Shown here one piece after another: positions 43,681 to 51,355 of a stretch of 64,000 nucleotides of DNA. This stretch comes from an uncultured Marinococcus sp. (lineage in GTDB: Bacteria; Bacillota; Bacilli; Bacillales; Marinococcaceae): positions 248,001 to 312,000 of the forward strand of contig NZ_CANLSU010000002.1 of the NCBI RefSeq assembly GCF_947493875.1, in the 5' to 3' direction. The number at the start of each line of letters is the position of its first letter. Position 1 is the stretch's first letter. The translations under genes and the position numbers were made by a program. The notes beneath the pieces are model-generated. The model was not told where the DNA came from and searched no databases. It was given only the letters and a program-made list of their open reading frames with translations.

Positions 43681-43929
43681 ATGGACACCAGACAGCAAAA
43701 AGCTGTAAATAAAAAATCAATCTATGCAGGGCGCTTAAAGAAGGATCTCTTCGGCAGCGCCCTGCTTCTTTTAGTGACAATTATTCATTGGCTGTCAGCT
43801 GATTTCACGGCGGGGACCTATTTGTTTTACGGAGTGGTTTATACGGTCATGGCCCTGGAGGACTTGTACATTTACCGCAAAATGAAGGCAGAGCAGAAAT
43901 GCATAGAAAAGAGTATGCGGCATAAATGA
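43681..43929 (+). CDS. Small two-helix membrane protein of unknown function
   Basis: About 82 residues starting MDTRQQKAVNKKSIYAGRLK at ATG 43681, after AGAGGTGACAGAG. Two hydrophobic helices (LFGSALLLLVTIIHWLSA and YLFYGVVYTVMALEDLYI) with basic ends. No family is recognised. It lies 33 bases after the cyclase gene and 24 before the acetyltransferase, so it is probably in the same operon. Confidence 0.6.
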   Translation: MDTRQQKAVNKKSIYAGRLKKDLFGSALLLLVTIIHWLSADFTAGTYLFYGVVYTVMALEDLYIYRKMKAEQKCIEKSMRHK

Positions 43930-43953
43930 TAAACGAAGGGAGGAAAACGTCAG

Positions 43954-44802
43954 ATGGTACTTACGATACACCAGTTAAATGAAAATGATATCCCGTCACT
44001 TGTAGAGCTACCCCTGGAGGTCGGCTGGGACTATGATGAAGCGGAAATGAAGGCGGTGCTCGCTTCCGGGATAGTATACGGACATAAAACTCCGGAGGGC
44101 ACGGTGGTCTCCAGCTCGGCTGTAATTCCTTACAAAGAAACGGCGGCGCTCGGACTCGTTATTGTCCGGAAGGATTACCGCCGGCGGGGCCTGGCCAGGG
44201 AAGCTGTGCAGGCGTGTCTGGATATTTTACCGGCAGATACCGGGGTGATGCTGTTTGCTACTGACGAAGGGAAGCCGTTATACCGCGAGCTCGGGTTTGA
44301 AGAAGCAGGCAGGGTGTACAAATATATCGCTCAGGGGCAAGAGATGAAGAAAAACAGCACTGCTCTGCCGAATAACATAGAGGGGTATAAGGGTTCCGAC
44401 TGGGAGAGCGTGAAGCACTTGGACCGCGAGGCGTTTGGGGAAGGACGGGATGTCTTTTTGCACCACCGGCTTCATCAGGCGCATCAGTGTCTTGTGTTAA
44501 AGGATGACCAAAATCATCCGGCTGGCTTTGGTTTGTCGATCTGGCATGAAGATCAGCTGCTGATTGGTCCGGTCACGGCTCCAGATGAACGAGAGGCAGC
44601 TGCGTTAATCGAGCAGCTGATAGAGGCGCATCTGGTAAAGGTTCGGATCGATCTTACCGCAGAAAGCAGAATTATTACGTCCATGCTTGAGCAGTACGGC
44701 TTTGAAAAGCAAAGCGAGCCGCCTATGATGAAGCGTGGCCCCTGGAATGCAGGCACCCGGAACAGGGGTCTCTACGCTATCGCATCACAGATCTTCGGGT
44801 AA
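43954..44802 (+). CDS. GNAT-family N-acetyltransferase
   Basis: 282 residues. The N-terminal GNAT domain includes the acetyl-CoA loop IVRKDYRRRGLAREAVQACL and then VMLFATDEGKPLYRELGFEE. The C-terminal ~130 residues resemble a second acetyltransferase-like domain (GFGLSIWHEDQLLIGPVTAP, EQYGFEKQSEPPMM), as in two-domain GNAT proteins of Bacillaceae. The acceptor is unknown. GGGAGGAAAACG precedes the ATG. Confidence 0.82.
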   Translation: MVLTIHQLNENDIPSLVELPLEVGWDYDEAEMKAVLASGIVYGHKTPEGTVVSSSAVIPYKETAALGLVIVRKDYRRRGLAREAVQACLDILPADTGVMLFATDEGKPLYRELGFEEAGRVYKYIAQGQEMKKNSTALPNNIEGYKGSDWESVKHLDREAFGEGRDVFLHHRLHQAHQCLVLKDDQNHPAGFGLSIWHEDQLLIGPVTAPDEREAAALIEQLIEAHLVKVRIDLTAESRIITSMLEQYGFEKQSEPPMMKRGPWNAGTRNRGLYAIASQIFG

Positions 44803-44956
44803 GGAGAAGGTCTTTCTTAAAAATAAATTTTCACAGGTGTTGCTGCCTGAAACAGGATTTATGGTGCCAGATTATGTTATTTTATTAGGAGAGAAGTGCG
44901 TGGCCATGAACATTTGACCGCCTTTTATTAATGGTGGGAACCGTGGGAGAGATATC

Positions 44957-45235
44957 ATGATCAGTGGACCATTCACAACATCTATACTTCCAGGAATCAT
45001 AGCCTTCCTTTTCACGCTGTTGTTTGTGCTGAAAGGATGGGCGCTCTGGGTCAAATTGCTGCCGGGCATTATACTTATGGCTTCAGCCATTTCCCTTTTT
45101 TATTACGGCTATATGCACGTTCGGGGGTTTGAGGGAGCATCGTATGGCATTCTCGGAGGATTTTTAAGCCTCTTTGCTGTTGTATGCTTTGTAATGGCCG
45201 GATGGGATTTGCGTAATAGTAATTTTTTTAAGTAG
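44957..45235 (+). CDS. Small membrane protein, possibly YesK-like
   Basis: 92 residues with three hydrophobic helices (SILPGIIAFLFTLLFVLKG, LLPGIILMASAISLFYYGY, GGFLSLFAVVCFVMAGWDL). The size and layout recall the YesK-like family of Bacillus, but I cannot confirm it. GGGAGAGATATC precedes the ATG. The gap 44803-44956 before it holds no gene. Confidence 0.5.
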   Translation: MISGPFTTSILPGIIAFLFTLLFVLKGWALWVKLLPGIILMASAISLFYYGYMHVRGFEGASYGILGGFLSLFAVVCFVMAGWDLRNSNFFK

Positions 45236-45277
45236 CAGACGTTAGGGTACATAAGCTGTAAAAGGAGGTCTCTCGTA

Positions 45278-45937
45278 ATGTGCGGAAGATACACCCTTGT
45301 TCATTCTAAAGAGGCGTTGGAACAGGCCTTTGGCGCAGCATTTCCGGAAGGGCAGGAAAGCTACAACATAGCCCCGTCCCAGAAAGTGCTGGCGGTAGCT
45401 TCCTCCACTGAACAGACGAAAGCCGGCTGGCTGCAGTGGGGGCTGATCCCGTCCTGGGCAGACGATAAAAAAATAGGCCATAAAATGATCAATGCCCGGG
45501 CAGAAAGTGTCGATACCAAACCGGCATTCCGCCGCCTGCTTGAGCGCCGGCGCTGCCTCGTGATTGCCGATGGCTTCTATGAATGGGACCGCGAAGGCGG
45601 GACAAAGCAGCCGTACCGGATAACGGTCGACAACGAAGAACTGTTCGCGTTCGCCGGGCTGTGGGACAGATGGGAAAGCGAGGAAGAAACGATTACGTCG
45701 TGCACGATCATTACGACTGAAGCAAACGATTTAATGCAGAGCATTCACCACCGGATGCCGGTCATCCTGGATGAAGAAGCACGAAAAACCTGGCTCGATC
45801 CGCATGAAACCGATAAACAAGTGTTGAAATCGCTGCTGCAGCCATTCGACGATTCCCGGATGACGATGTATCCTGTAAGCACTGAAGTAAACAGTCCAAA
45901 GCATAATCATGCCGCTTTAATAGAACGCGTGAAATAA
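45278..45937 (+). CDS. HMCES/YedK family abasic-site DNA-protein crosslinking protein (SRAP domain)
   Basis: A 219-residue SRAP protein. After removal of Met1, the catalytic Cys2 of MCGRYTLVHSKEALEQAF bonds covalently to abasic sites in single-stranded DNA. The other active-site residues are seen in KMINARAESVDTKPAFRRLL, DGFYEWDREG and the histidine of SIHHRMPVIL. It protects abasic sites at replication forks and is often SOS-linked. AAAAGGAGGTCTC precedes the ATG. Confidence 0.92.
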   Translation: MCGRYTLVHSKEALEQAFGAAFPEGQESYNIAPSQKVLAVASSTEQTKAGWLQWGLIPSWADDKKIGHKMINARAESVDTKPAFRRLLERRRCLVIADGFYEWDREGGTKQPYRITVDNEELFAFAGLWDRWESEEETITSCTIITTEANDLMQSIHHRMPVILDEEARKTWLDPHETDKQVLKSLLQPFDDSRMTMYPVSTEVNSPKHNHAALIERVK

Positions 45938-45941
45938 AAGA

Positions 45942-45988
45942 AACAGCCCGGCTTTTCCTATTTTATAAGGAGAAGCCGGGCTGTTTTT
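45942..45988 (+). terminator. Terminator of the HMCES gene
   Basis: AACAGCCCGGCTT / AAGCCGGGCTGTT perfect 13-bp stem, then TTTTT. Confidence 0.85.
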
Positions 45989-45999
45989 GTATGGGCTCT

Positions 46000-46333
46000 G
46001 CGAAGCAGGTCAGTTCGATGGTGTCACGATAGTGATGTCGTCGAAATTCCTTAAAACAGGGTGGCTCCGCTTTTCTTGTTGTCCAGCTCCGAGCGTTACC
46101 ACCCGGGTCCATTCGCATTTTCAGATCGTTTGCGACTGCGCCGAAAGCCGACTGAAAACGGCGAGCCGTCCCGGGTGGTAACCGAACGCTCTCCGCTTTT
46201 CCTGCTGTCCAGCTTCGGTCCGCAGTCGCTCGTTCCGTTGACCCTGCCCTGCCTTCCTTGTTTAACAACAAGTGCAGGCAGGGCGTGGTCAGCCGTACGA
46301 GACTCCTGAACAGCGGACCTCCGCTTTTCTTAT
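46000..46333 (-). repeat. Interspersed modular hairpin repeat, copy B
   Basis: On the minus strand the block reads as consecutive units, each opening GAAAAGCGGAG and most closing with AGCTGGACA. The unit at 46081-46200 pairs GAGCGTTCGGTTACCACCC with its far arm CCGGGTGGTAACGCTC and differs from the copy at 63529-63651 by about a dozen bases in ~120. The unit 46204-46330 has GGTCCGC / GCGGACC outer arms. The unit 46000-46075 carries the TTCGATGGTGTCAC hairpin arm also found at 63735. The block is intergenic, between convergent HMCES and rpiR-type genes. Confidence 0.75.
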
Positions 46334-47184
46334 AGCTTTTTCCGGGCGACGGCTTTGCGTATTTTGGCGACCGCTTCCTGGGCCTGATCTTTCTTTTTGA
46401 TGCAGTAATTGACATACAGGCCGTCGAGGAGCGAAAGCTCGGCTAGTCTGGAGGCGAGCGCTTCGGAGCGGTATTCGGTTTCGCGCGAAATGGTTTGCAG
46501 CGTCAGGTCGGCCTTTTGGCTGATGGGCGTTTTGGCGTAGCTTGTGATTGCGATAATGCGGGCCCCCTGTTCTTTGGCTACATCCATCGCTTCGAGTACG
46601 TCTTCGTTGGCTCCGGAGTGTGAAATCACAATCGCGACGTCGTTTGGCTTTAGCTGGGAAGCGGCCATCACCTGCCAGTGGGAATCGGTATAGGCATGGC
46701 TCGGAAGTCCGGTGCGCATAAATTTATGCTGGCCGTCCTGAGCAGTGACGCCGGAGCCGCCGCTTCCATAAAAATGAAGCTCGGACGCTTCAAGCAGGTA
46801 CTGGACCGTCTGGCGGACCGTGCTTTCATCAAGCACCTCCTGGGTGTAGGTGAGTGCATTTTTATTACTTTGAAATACCTTGGACATAACCTCTGCTTCG
46901 GTGTCGTTTTCCTGGATCGTTTCATGAATGTCTTCGATCGGTTCGATAATGTCGGAAGCGAGCGCGATTTTCATCGCCTGATAGCCCTTAAAGCCGAGCC
47001 GCTTACAGAAACGGAACACGGTGGCGTCTGCCAGGGAAAGCTGGTCGGCTACCTGATTGATGGTCGAGTGGACGATGGTTTCGGGATTTTGCAGCATATA
47101 ATCGGCAATTTGCTTTTCTTTGTCGCTAAAACTGTTGTACAGCGACTGGATGCGCTGACGGACGTGAGTCGTTTCGGTAGCCAT
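46330..47184 (-). CDS. RpiR/MurR-family regulator of the gluconate operon
   Basis: 284 residues from ATG 47184, chosen because GGAGG is seven bases upstream; ATG 47190 lies almost on top of that site. The N-terminal RpiR helix-turn-helix (LYNSFSDKEKQIADYMLQNP, ADATVFRFCKRLGFKGYQ) is followed by a SIS sugar-phosphate domain (LHFYGSGGSGVTAQDG, VISHSGANEDVLEAMDVAKE). It is divergent from gntK-gntP-gnd and probably senses gluconate-6-phosphate or gluconate. B. subtilis uses a GntR-family repressor for the same operon. Confidence 0.87.
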   Translation of the reverse strand: MATETTHVRQRIQSLYNSFSDKEKQIADYMLQNPETIVHSTINQVADQLSLADATVFRFCKRLGFKGYQAMKIALASDIIEPIEDIHETIQENDTEAEVMSKVFQSNKNALTYTQEVLDESTVRQTVQYLLEASELHFYGSGGSGVTAQDGQHKFMRTGLPSHAYTDSHWQVMAASQLKPNDVAIVISHSGANEDVLEAMDVAKEQGARIIAITSYAKTPISQKADLTLQTISRETEYRSEALASRLAELSLLDGLYVNYCIKKKDQAQEAVAKIRKAVARKKL

Positions 47185-47232
47185 GAGCATTCCTCCGGTG
47201 AAAAAAGTCTTACCTTCATCATAAAGGAATAA

Positions 47233-47253
47233 ATTTCACTTAGCTAATGAAAT
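47233..47253. promoter_or_regulatory. Palindrome in the rpiR-gntK intergenic region, candidate operator
   Basis: ATTTCA and TGAAAT half-sites flank the symmetric core TTAGCTAA (with one mismatched base). It lies between the divergent genes, upstream of the gntK promoter and near the rpiR start. Confidence 0.5.
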
Positions 47254-47279
47254 GTACGAAAAAAATTTTCTTAAAACGC

Positions 47280-47307
47280 TTGCATAGAATTTTATTTCAC
47301 GTATAAT
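47280..47307 (+). promoter_or_regulatory. SigA promoter of the gluconate operon
   Basis: TTGCAT, 16 bases, perfect TATAAT. TTTC/GAAA arms flank the -10 symmetrically (47294-47314) and could be a second operator half-pair. Confidence 0.7.
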
Positions 47308-47335
47308 AACGAAATGAGAAAAATATTTTCATCAA

Positions 47336-47350
47336 TTGAAAGCGTTACCG
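47336..47350 (+). promoter_or_regulatory. Catabolite-responsive element (cre)
   Basis: TTGAAAGCGTTACCG matches the cre consensus WTGNAANCGNWNNCW at all positions except the last. It lies about 30 bases downstream of the -10, where CcpA would act as a roadblock. Confidence 0.65.
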
Positions 47351-47370
47351 AAAGCGAGGGAGTAAATGTT

Positions 47371-48948
47371 ATGGCTGAATCACTTACAGCCGGCGTGGAC
47401 ATAGGCACCACGAGCACAAAAACGCTGGCGTACGATATAGACGGAAAGATCTGGGCGGAACGGGAGCTTGAATATCCAATTTATTCTCCGGACCCGGCCT
47501 GGAAGGAGCAGGACCCTTACGAAATTCTTCGCGCCGTCGAACAGACGCTGAAAAACGTCGTTGAAGACGTCGCGAAAGAAGGAAAACATATTGGCACAAT
47601 TGGCTTCAGTGCAGCGATGCACAGCATACTCGCTGTGGATGAAAATGGCGAGCCGCTTACACAGGCACTCACCTGGGCAGACCAGCGGTCGGTGCATGAA
47701 ACCGAAACAGTAAAAGCCGAAAACGGGCAGGACATTTTTGAACGCACGGGCACGCCGATCCATCCGATGGCGCCGCTGACCAAGATTATGTGGTTTCAGA
47801 AGCACCGGGAAGAAATTGCCGTAAAGGCGGCGAAGTGGATTTCGGTGAAGGAGTTTCTGTTCCATAAATGGTTCGGGGAATACATCGTTGATTACTCCAT
47901 CGCTTCTGCCTCCGGCCTTTTCAATATTCATAAAAAGCAGTGGGACGATAGAGCGCTTGGGCTCGCCGGTATCACGGAAAACCATTTATCCTCTCCGGTA
48001 AGCACGACCTATCAGCGCAGCGACTTACGCAAAGAGGTCTGTAAGCGTCTGGATCTGCAGGAAACGACAACAGTCGTGATCGGAGCAAGCGACGGTGTGC
48101 TTGCAAACGTCGGATCCGGAGCACTCGAGGAAGGCGTGGTTGCCTGCTCGATCGGTACAAGCGGAGCGATACGAACCGTCATCGACCGGCCGTACACGGA
48201 TCCGAAGGGACGGATATTCTGCTACGCGCTGACCGATGAGCTGTGGGTGATTGGCGGCCCAATCAACAACGGCGGTATTGCGCTGCGCTGGATGCGGGAT
48301 AAAATCATGCCGGACCTAAAGGAAGAATGCCGGAAAAATGGTACAGATCCGTACGATGTTCTGACGGAAATGGCGGAAAGCGTGATGCCTGGCTCCGACG
48401 GTCTGCTGTTTCTGCCGTATATGACCGGCGAACGTGCTCCGTTCTGGAACAGCGACACAAAGGGCGTGTTCTTCGGACTGACGCTGCACCACGGACGTGA
48501 ACAGATGGTCCGGAGCGTTATGGAAGGCGTCATGATGCAGATGTACGCCGTCGTCGTAGCGCTGATTGAGGCCGGCATCAACATTAAGGAATTCCGTGCC
48601 AATGGCGGATTTGCCCGCTCCGAGCTCTGGAAGCAGATGATGGCAGACATATTCGAAAGCGACATTGTTGTTCCGGACAGCCATCAGAGTGCCTGCTTCG
48701 GTGCTGCCTGGCTCGCCATGACTGCAACCGGGCAGAAGGAAAGCCTGGACACGATTCACGAGCTGATTCCAATCGAAACACGGCAGTCACCGATCATGGA
48801 CAATGTGACGGCGTACCGCGATTTAAAGCCGATTTTCCTACGGCTTGCACGCAATCTTCAATCGGAATTTTCCGCGATTGCCGACGTGCAGCGTGCACAC
48901 GCAGAGGGCAAACGCACACTATCAACTGAAAAAGGAGAAATACTATGA
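47371..48948 (+). CDS. gntK: Gluconokinase (FGGY family)
   Basis: 525 residues from ATG 47371, which follows GAGGGAG; an upstream 19-residue reading covers the cre site and has no ribosome site. Phosphorylates gluconate to 6-phosphogluconate. The actin-fold phosphate loop AGVDIGTTSTKTLAYD, IGFSAAMHSILAVDENG, the WADQRS segment and the second phosphate loop CSIGTSGAIRTV, with GGFARSELWKQMMAD at the end, identify FGGY GntK. Its stop overlaps the gntP start (ATGA). Confidence 0.92.
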   Translation: MAESLTAGVDIGTTSTKTLAYDIDGKIWAERELEYPIYSPDPAWKEQDPYEILRAVEQTLKNVVEDVAKEGKHIGTIGFSAAMHSILAVDENGEPLTQALTWADQRSVHETETVKAENGQDIFERTGTPIHPMAPLTKIMWFQKHREEIAVKAAKWISVKEFLFHKWFGEYIVDYSIASASGLFNIHKKQWDDRALGLAGITENHLSSPVSTTYQRSDLRKEVCKRLDLQETTTVVIGASDGVLANVGSGALEEGVVACSIGTSGAIRTVIDRPYTDPKGRIFCYALTDELWVIGGPINNGGIALRWMRDKIMPDLKEECRKNGTDPYDVLTEMAESVMPGSDGLLFLPYMTGERAPFWNSDTKGVFFGLTLHHGREQMVRSVMEGVMMQMYAVVVALIEAGINIKEFRANGGFARSELWKQMMADIFESDIVVPDSHQSACFGAAWLAMTATGQKESLDTIHELIPIETRQSPIMDNVTAYRDLKPIFLRLARNLQSEFSAIADVQRAHAEGKRTLSTEKGEIL

Positions 48949-50297
48949 CGACTTCAGCACCGTGGCTCATTATTGTAGCCGTTTTAGCAATTGTTGCACT
49001 GTTATTTTTAGTGATGAGGACGAAGCTTCAGGCCTTTATCGCCTTGCTCGTCGTCAGTTTCCTCGTCGGTATTGCCGTTGGCATGCCCCCAGGCGAAATT
49101 ATAACGACCATTGAAGAAGGGATGGGCGGCACCCTTGGATTTATTGCCGTCGTTATCGGCCTTGGGGCCATGTTTGGGGAAATGCTCCGGGTGTCCGGCG
49201 GCGCCGAGCGCCTGGCGCTGACACTCGTTGATAAATTTGGAGAAAAGAACGTCAGCTGGGCGCTTGCGCTTACAGGCTTTATCGTATCTATTCCCGTCTT
49301 TTTGGACGTTGCACTTGTTATCTTAATTCCAATTGTATACAGCCTTGTCCGTAAAACGAAAAAATCACTCGTGTACTACGGCATTCCGCTTGTAGCGGGT
49401 CTTGCCGTAACGCACAGCTTTATTCCGCCAACGCCGGGACCGATTTCGGTTGCTTCGATTATCGGCGCTGACCTTGGCTGGGTTATTCTGTTTGGTACAC
49501 TTGCCGGTCTTCCGGCAGTAGCGATTGCCGGCCCGATGTTCGGGAAATACATGGCGAAAAAAATCGACATCGGTGTTCCGGAATACATGATGGAGCAGAT
49601 GAGAAACGTCGAGTACGACCGTGAGCTGCCGAGCTTCCGCAGCGTTATTGCAATCATTCTGCTTCCGCTAGTGTTGATTTTGCTTAATACAGGATCCGGA
49701 GTTTTCCTCTCGGAGGAAAGCACAGCGTATGCCGTCCTTTCCTTTATCGGGGATCCGTTCTTTGCCCTGACCGTGGCGGCGCTTTTAACCTTTTATGTAT
49801 TCGGTATCCGCCGGGGTTATTCGAAGGAAGAAGTTCAGCAGATTACGACGAAAGCCCTCGAGCCTGCCGGGATTATTATTCTTGTTACCGGTGCCGGTGG
49901 TGTGTTCGGTGAAATGCTGATCCAGTCCGGTGTCGGCGACGTGCTCGCAAACGCAATGGAAAATGCGAACATGCCAATTCTTGTCTTTGCCTTTATCACA
50001 GCTGTTCTTGTCCGTGTAGCCCAGGGCTCTGCGACCGTGGCGATGGTAACTGCCGCCGGACTTGTAGCACCGCTGCTTGAAACATATGACGTCAGCGAGC
50101 CGATGCTCGGGCTGCTCGTTATTACAATTGCTTCCGGTGCGACAGCCTTCTCCCACGTAAACGACTCCGGGTTCTGGCTGGTCAGCAGGTACTTCGGCCT
50201 GAATGAAAAACAAACGCTGCAGACATGGACCGTCATGGAAACAATTATCGGATTTGTCGGCTTTGGTGTAGCACTGATTTTAAGTATCTTCGTATAA
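48945..50297 (+). CDS. gntP: Gluconate permease, GntP family
   Basis: A 450-residue proton symporter with about 12-14 hydrophobic segments. GntP features include VSFLVGIAVGMPPGEIITTI, GLGAMFGEMLRVSGGAERLA, SFIPPTPGPISVASIIGADL and AQGSATVAMVTAAGLVAPLL. It imports gluconate and possibly other aldonates. It is the only sugar-acid permease in the window, so it might also serve the dgo pathway. It overlaps gntK by four bases. Confidence 0.93.
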   Translation: MTTSAPWLIIVAVLAIVALLFLVMRTKLQAFIALLVVSFLVGIAVGMPPGEIITTIEEGMGGTLGFIAVVIGLGAMFGEMLRVSGGAERLALTLVDKFGEKNVSWALALTGFIVSIPVFLDVALVILIPIVYSLVRKTKKSLVYYGIPLVAGLAVTHSFIPPTPGPISVASIIGADLGWVILFGTLAGLPAVAIAGPMFGKYMAKKIDIGVPEYMMEQMRNVEYDRELPSFRSVIAIILLPLVLILLNTGSGVFLSEESTAYAVLSFIGDPFFALTVAALLTFYVFGIRRGYSKEEVQQITTKALEPAGIIILVTGAGGVFGEMLIQSGVGDVLANAMENANMPILVFAFITAVLVRVAQGSATVAMVTAAGLVAPLLETYDVSEPMLGLLVITIASGATAFSHVNDSGFWLVSRYFGLNEKQTLQTWTVMETIIGFVGFGVALILSIFV

Positions 50298-50319
50298 ATA
50301 GAAAAGAGGAGTGGAGAAC

Positions 50320-51219
50320 ATGAAAGCAGGAATTATTGGGTTAGGAAAAATGGGGTATAATATCGGCCTGCAGATGCTTGATAAACATCACGACGTTGTT
50401 GCCTATGATCTGTCCGAAGAGTTTCGCGAAAGCTTTAAAGGTGATGGAGGCGGCACGGCGTCGTCCCTGCAGGAGCTCGTGGATCAGCTGCCGAAGCCGC
50501 GTATCATCTGGGTGATGGTGCCGGCGGGAGACGCCACGGACCAGGTGCTTACCGAAACGGCATCGCACCTTGATGAAGGAGACATTTTAATTGATGCCGG
50601 CAACTCCCACTACAAGCGGACGCTTGCTCATTATGAAGCGCTTGAAGCAAGAGGCGTCCACTTCTTTGACGTCGGTACAAGCGGCGGCATTTCCGGTGCC
50701 AGAAACGGCGCCTGTCTGATGATCGGTGGACGCAAGGACGTCTTCCCGGTGCTTGAGCCTCTGATGGAGGACCTGTCGGTGGAAAATGGCTATCACTACA
50801 CCGGGGAAGGCGGCAGTGCCCACTATTTGAAAATGGTGCATAACGGCATCGAGTACGGCATGATGGCTGCGATGGGCGAAGGCTTTGAACTGCTTGAAAA
50901 AGGGCCGTTTGACTATGACTACGAGCAGGTAGCCCGTGTCTGGAACAACGGATCGGTCATCCGCGGCTGGCTGATGGAGCTGATGGAGGAAGCCTTCCGC
51001 GGCGACGCCAGGCTCGATGATATCCGCGGCGTGATGCACTCGTCCGGCGAAGGCAAGTGGAGCGTAGAATCCGCACTCGAATACGAGGCAACGACTCCGG
51101 TCATTGCGCTCTCGCTCATGATGCGCTACCGTTCGCAGGAAACCGACACCTTTAACGGCAAAGTGGTGGCAGCCCTTCGTAAAGGGTTCGGCGGCCACGC
51201 CGTGGAAAAAAGTGAATAG
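50320..51219 (+). CDS. gntZ: 6-phosphogluconate dehydrogenase, decarboxylating, short (YqeC/GntZ) type
   Basis: Converts 6-phosphogluconate to ribulose-5-phosphate. About 299 residues from ATG 50320, set by AGAGGAGTGG; this is the short bacterial form, not the ~470-residue NADP form. The Rossmann motif AGIIGLGKMGYNIGLQML and the substrate motif FDVGTSGGISGARNGACLMI are visible. Also seen are HYLKMVHNGIEYGMM with the catalytic lysine, and a C-terminal helical domain. It completes the gluconate to pentose-phosphate route with GntK and GntP. Confidence 0.92.
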   Translation: MKAGIIGLGKMGYNIGLQMLDKHHDVVAYDLSEEFRESFKGDGGGTASSLQELVDQLPKPRIIWVMVPAGDATDQVLTETASHLDEGDILIDAGNSHYKRTLAHYEALEARGVHFFDVGTSGGISGARNGACLMIGGRKDVFPVLEPLMEDLSVENGYHYTGEGGSAHYLKMVHNGIEYGMMAAMGEGFELLEKGPFDYDYEQVARVWNNGSVIRGWLMELMEEAFRGDARLDDIRGVMHSSGEGKWSVESALEYEATTPVIALSLMMRYRSQETDTFNGKVVAALRKGFGGHAVEKSE

Positions 51220-51229
51220 CAATGTCTCA

Positions 51230-51258
51230 GAGGCCCGGATGGTATCCGGGTCTTTTTT
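51230..51258 (+). terminator. Terminator of the gluconate operon
   Basis: GGCCCGGAT-ggt-ATCCGGGTC followed by TTTTTT. Confidence 0.8.
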
Positions 51259-51287
51259 CGTATTTTAGAAAAAATGCGGCAAATGCT

Positions 51288-51314
51288 TCAACTGGCTCAA
51301 GGTATTTCCGATAG
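51288..51314 (+). promoter_or_regulatory. Candidate SigD promoter of fliD-fliS-fliT
   Basis: TCAA, 15 bases, then TCCGATAG: a weak -35 but a good -10 match, 42 bases before fliD. It would restore SigD control to fliD, which is separated here from the flagellin promoters. Confidence 0.45.
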
Positions 51315-51355
51315 TAAGAGTAACGAAGAAAACGGCAGAAGGGAGCCTATCATTC

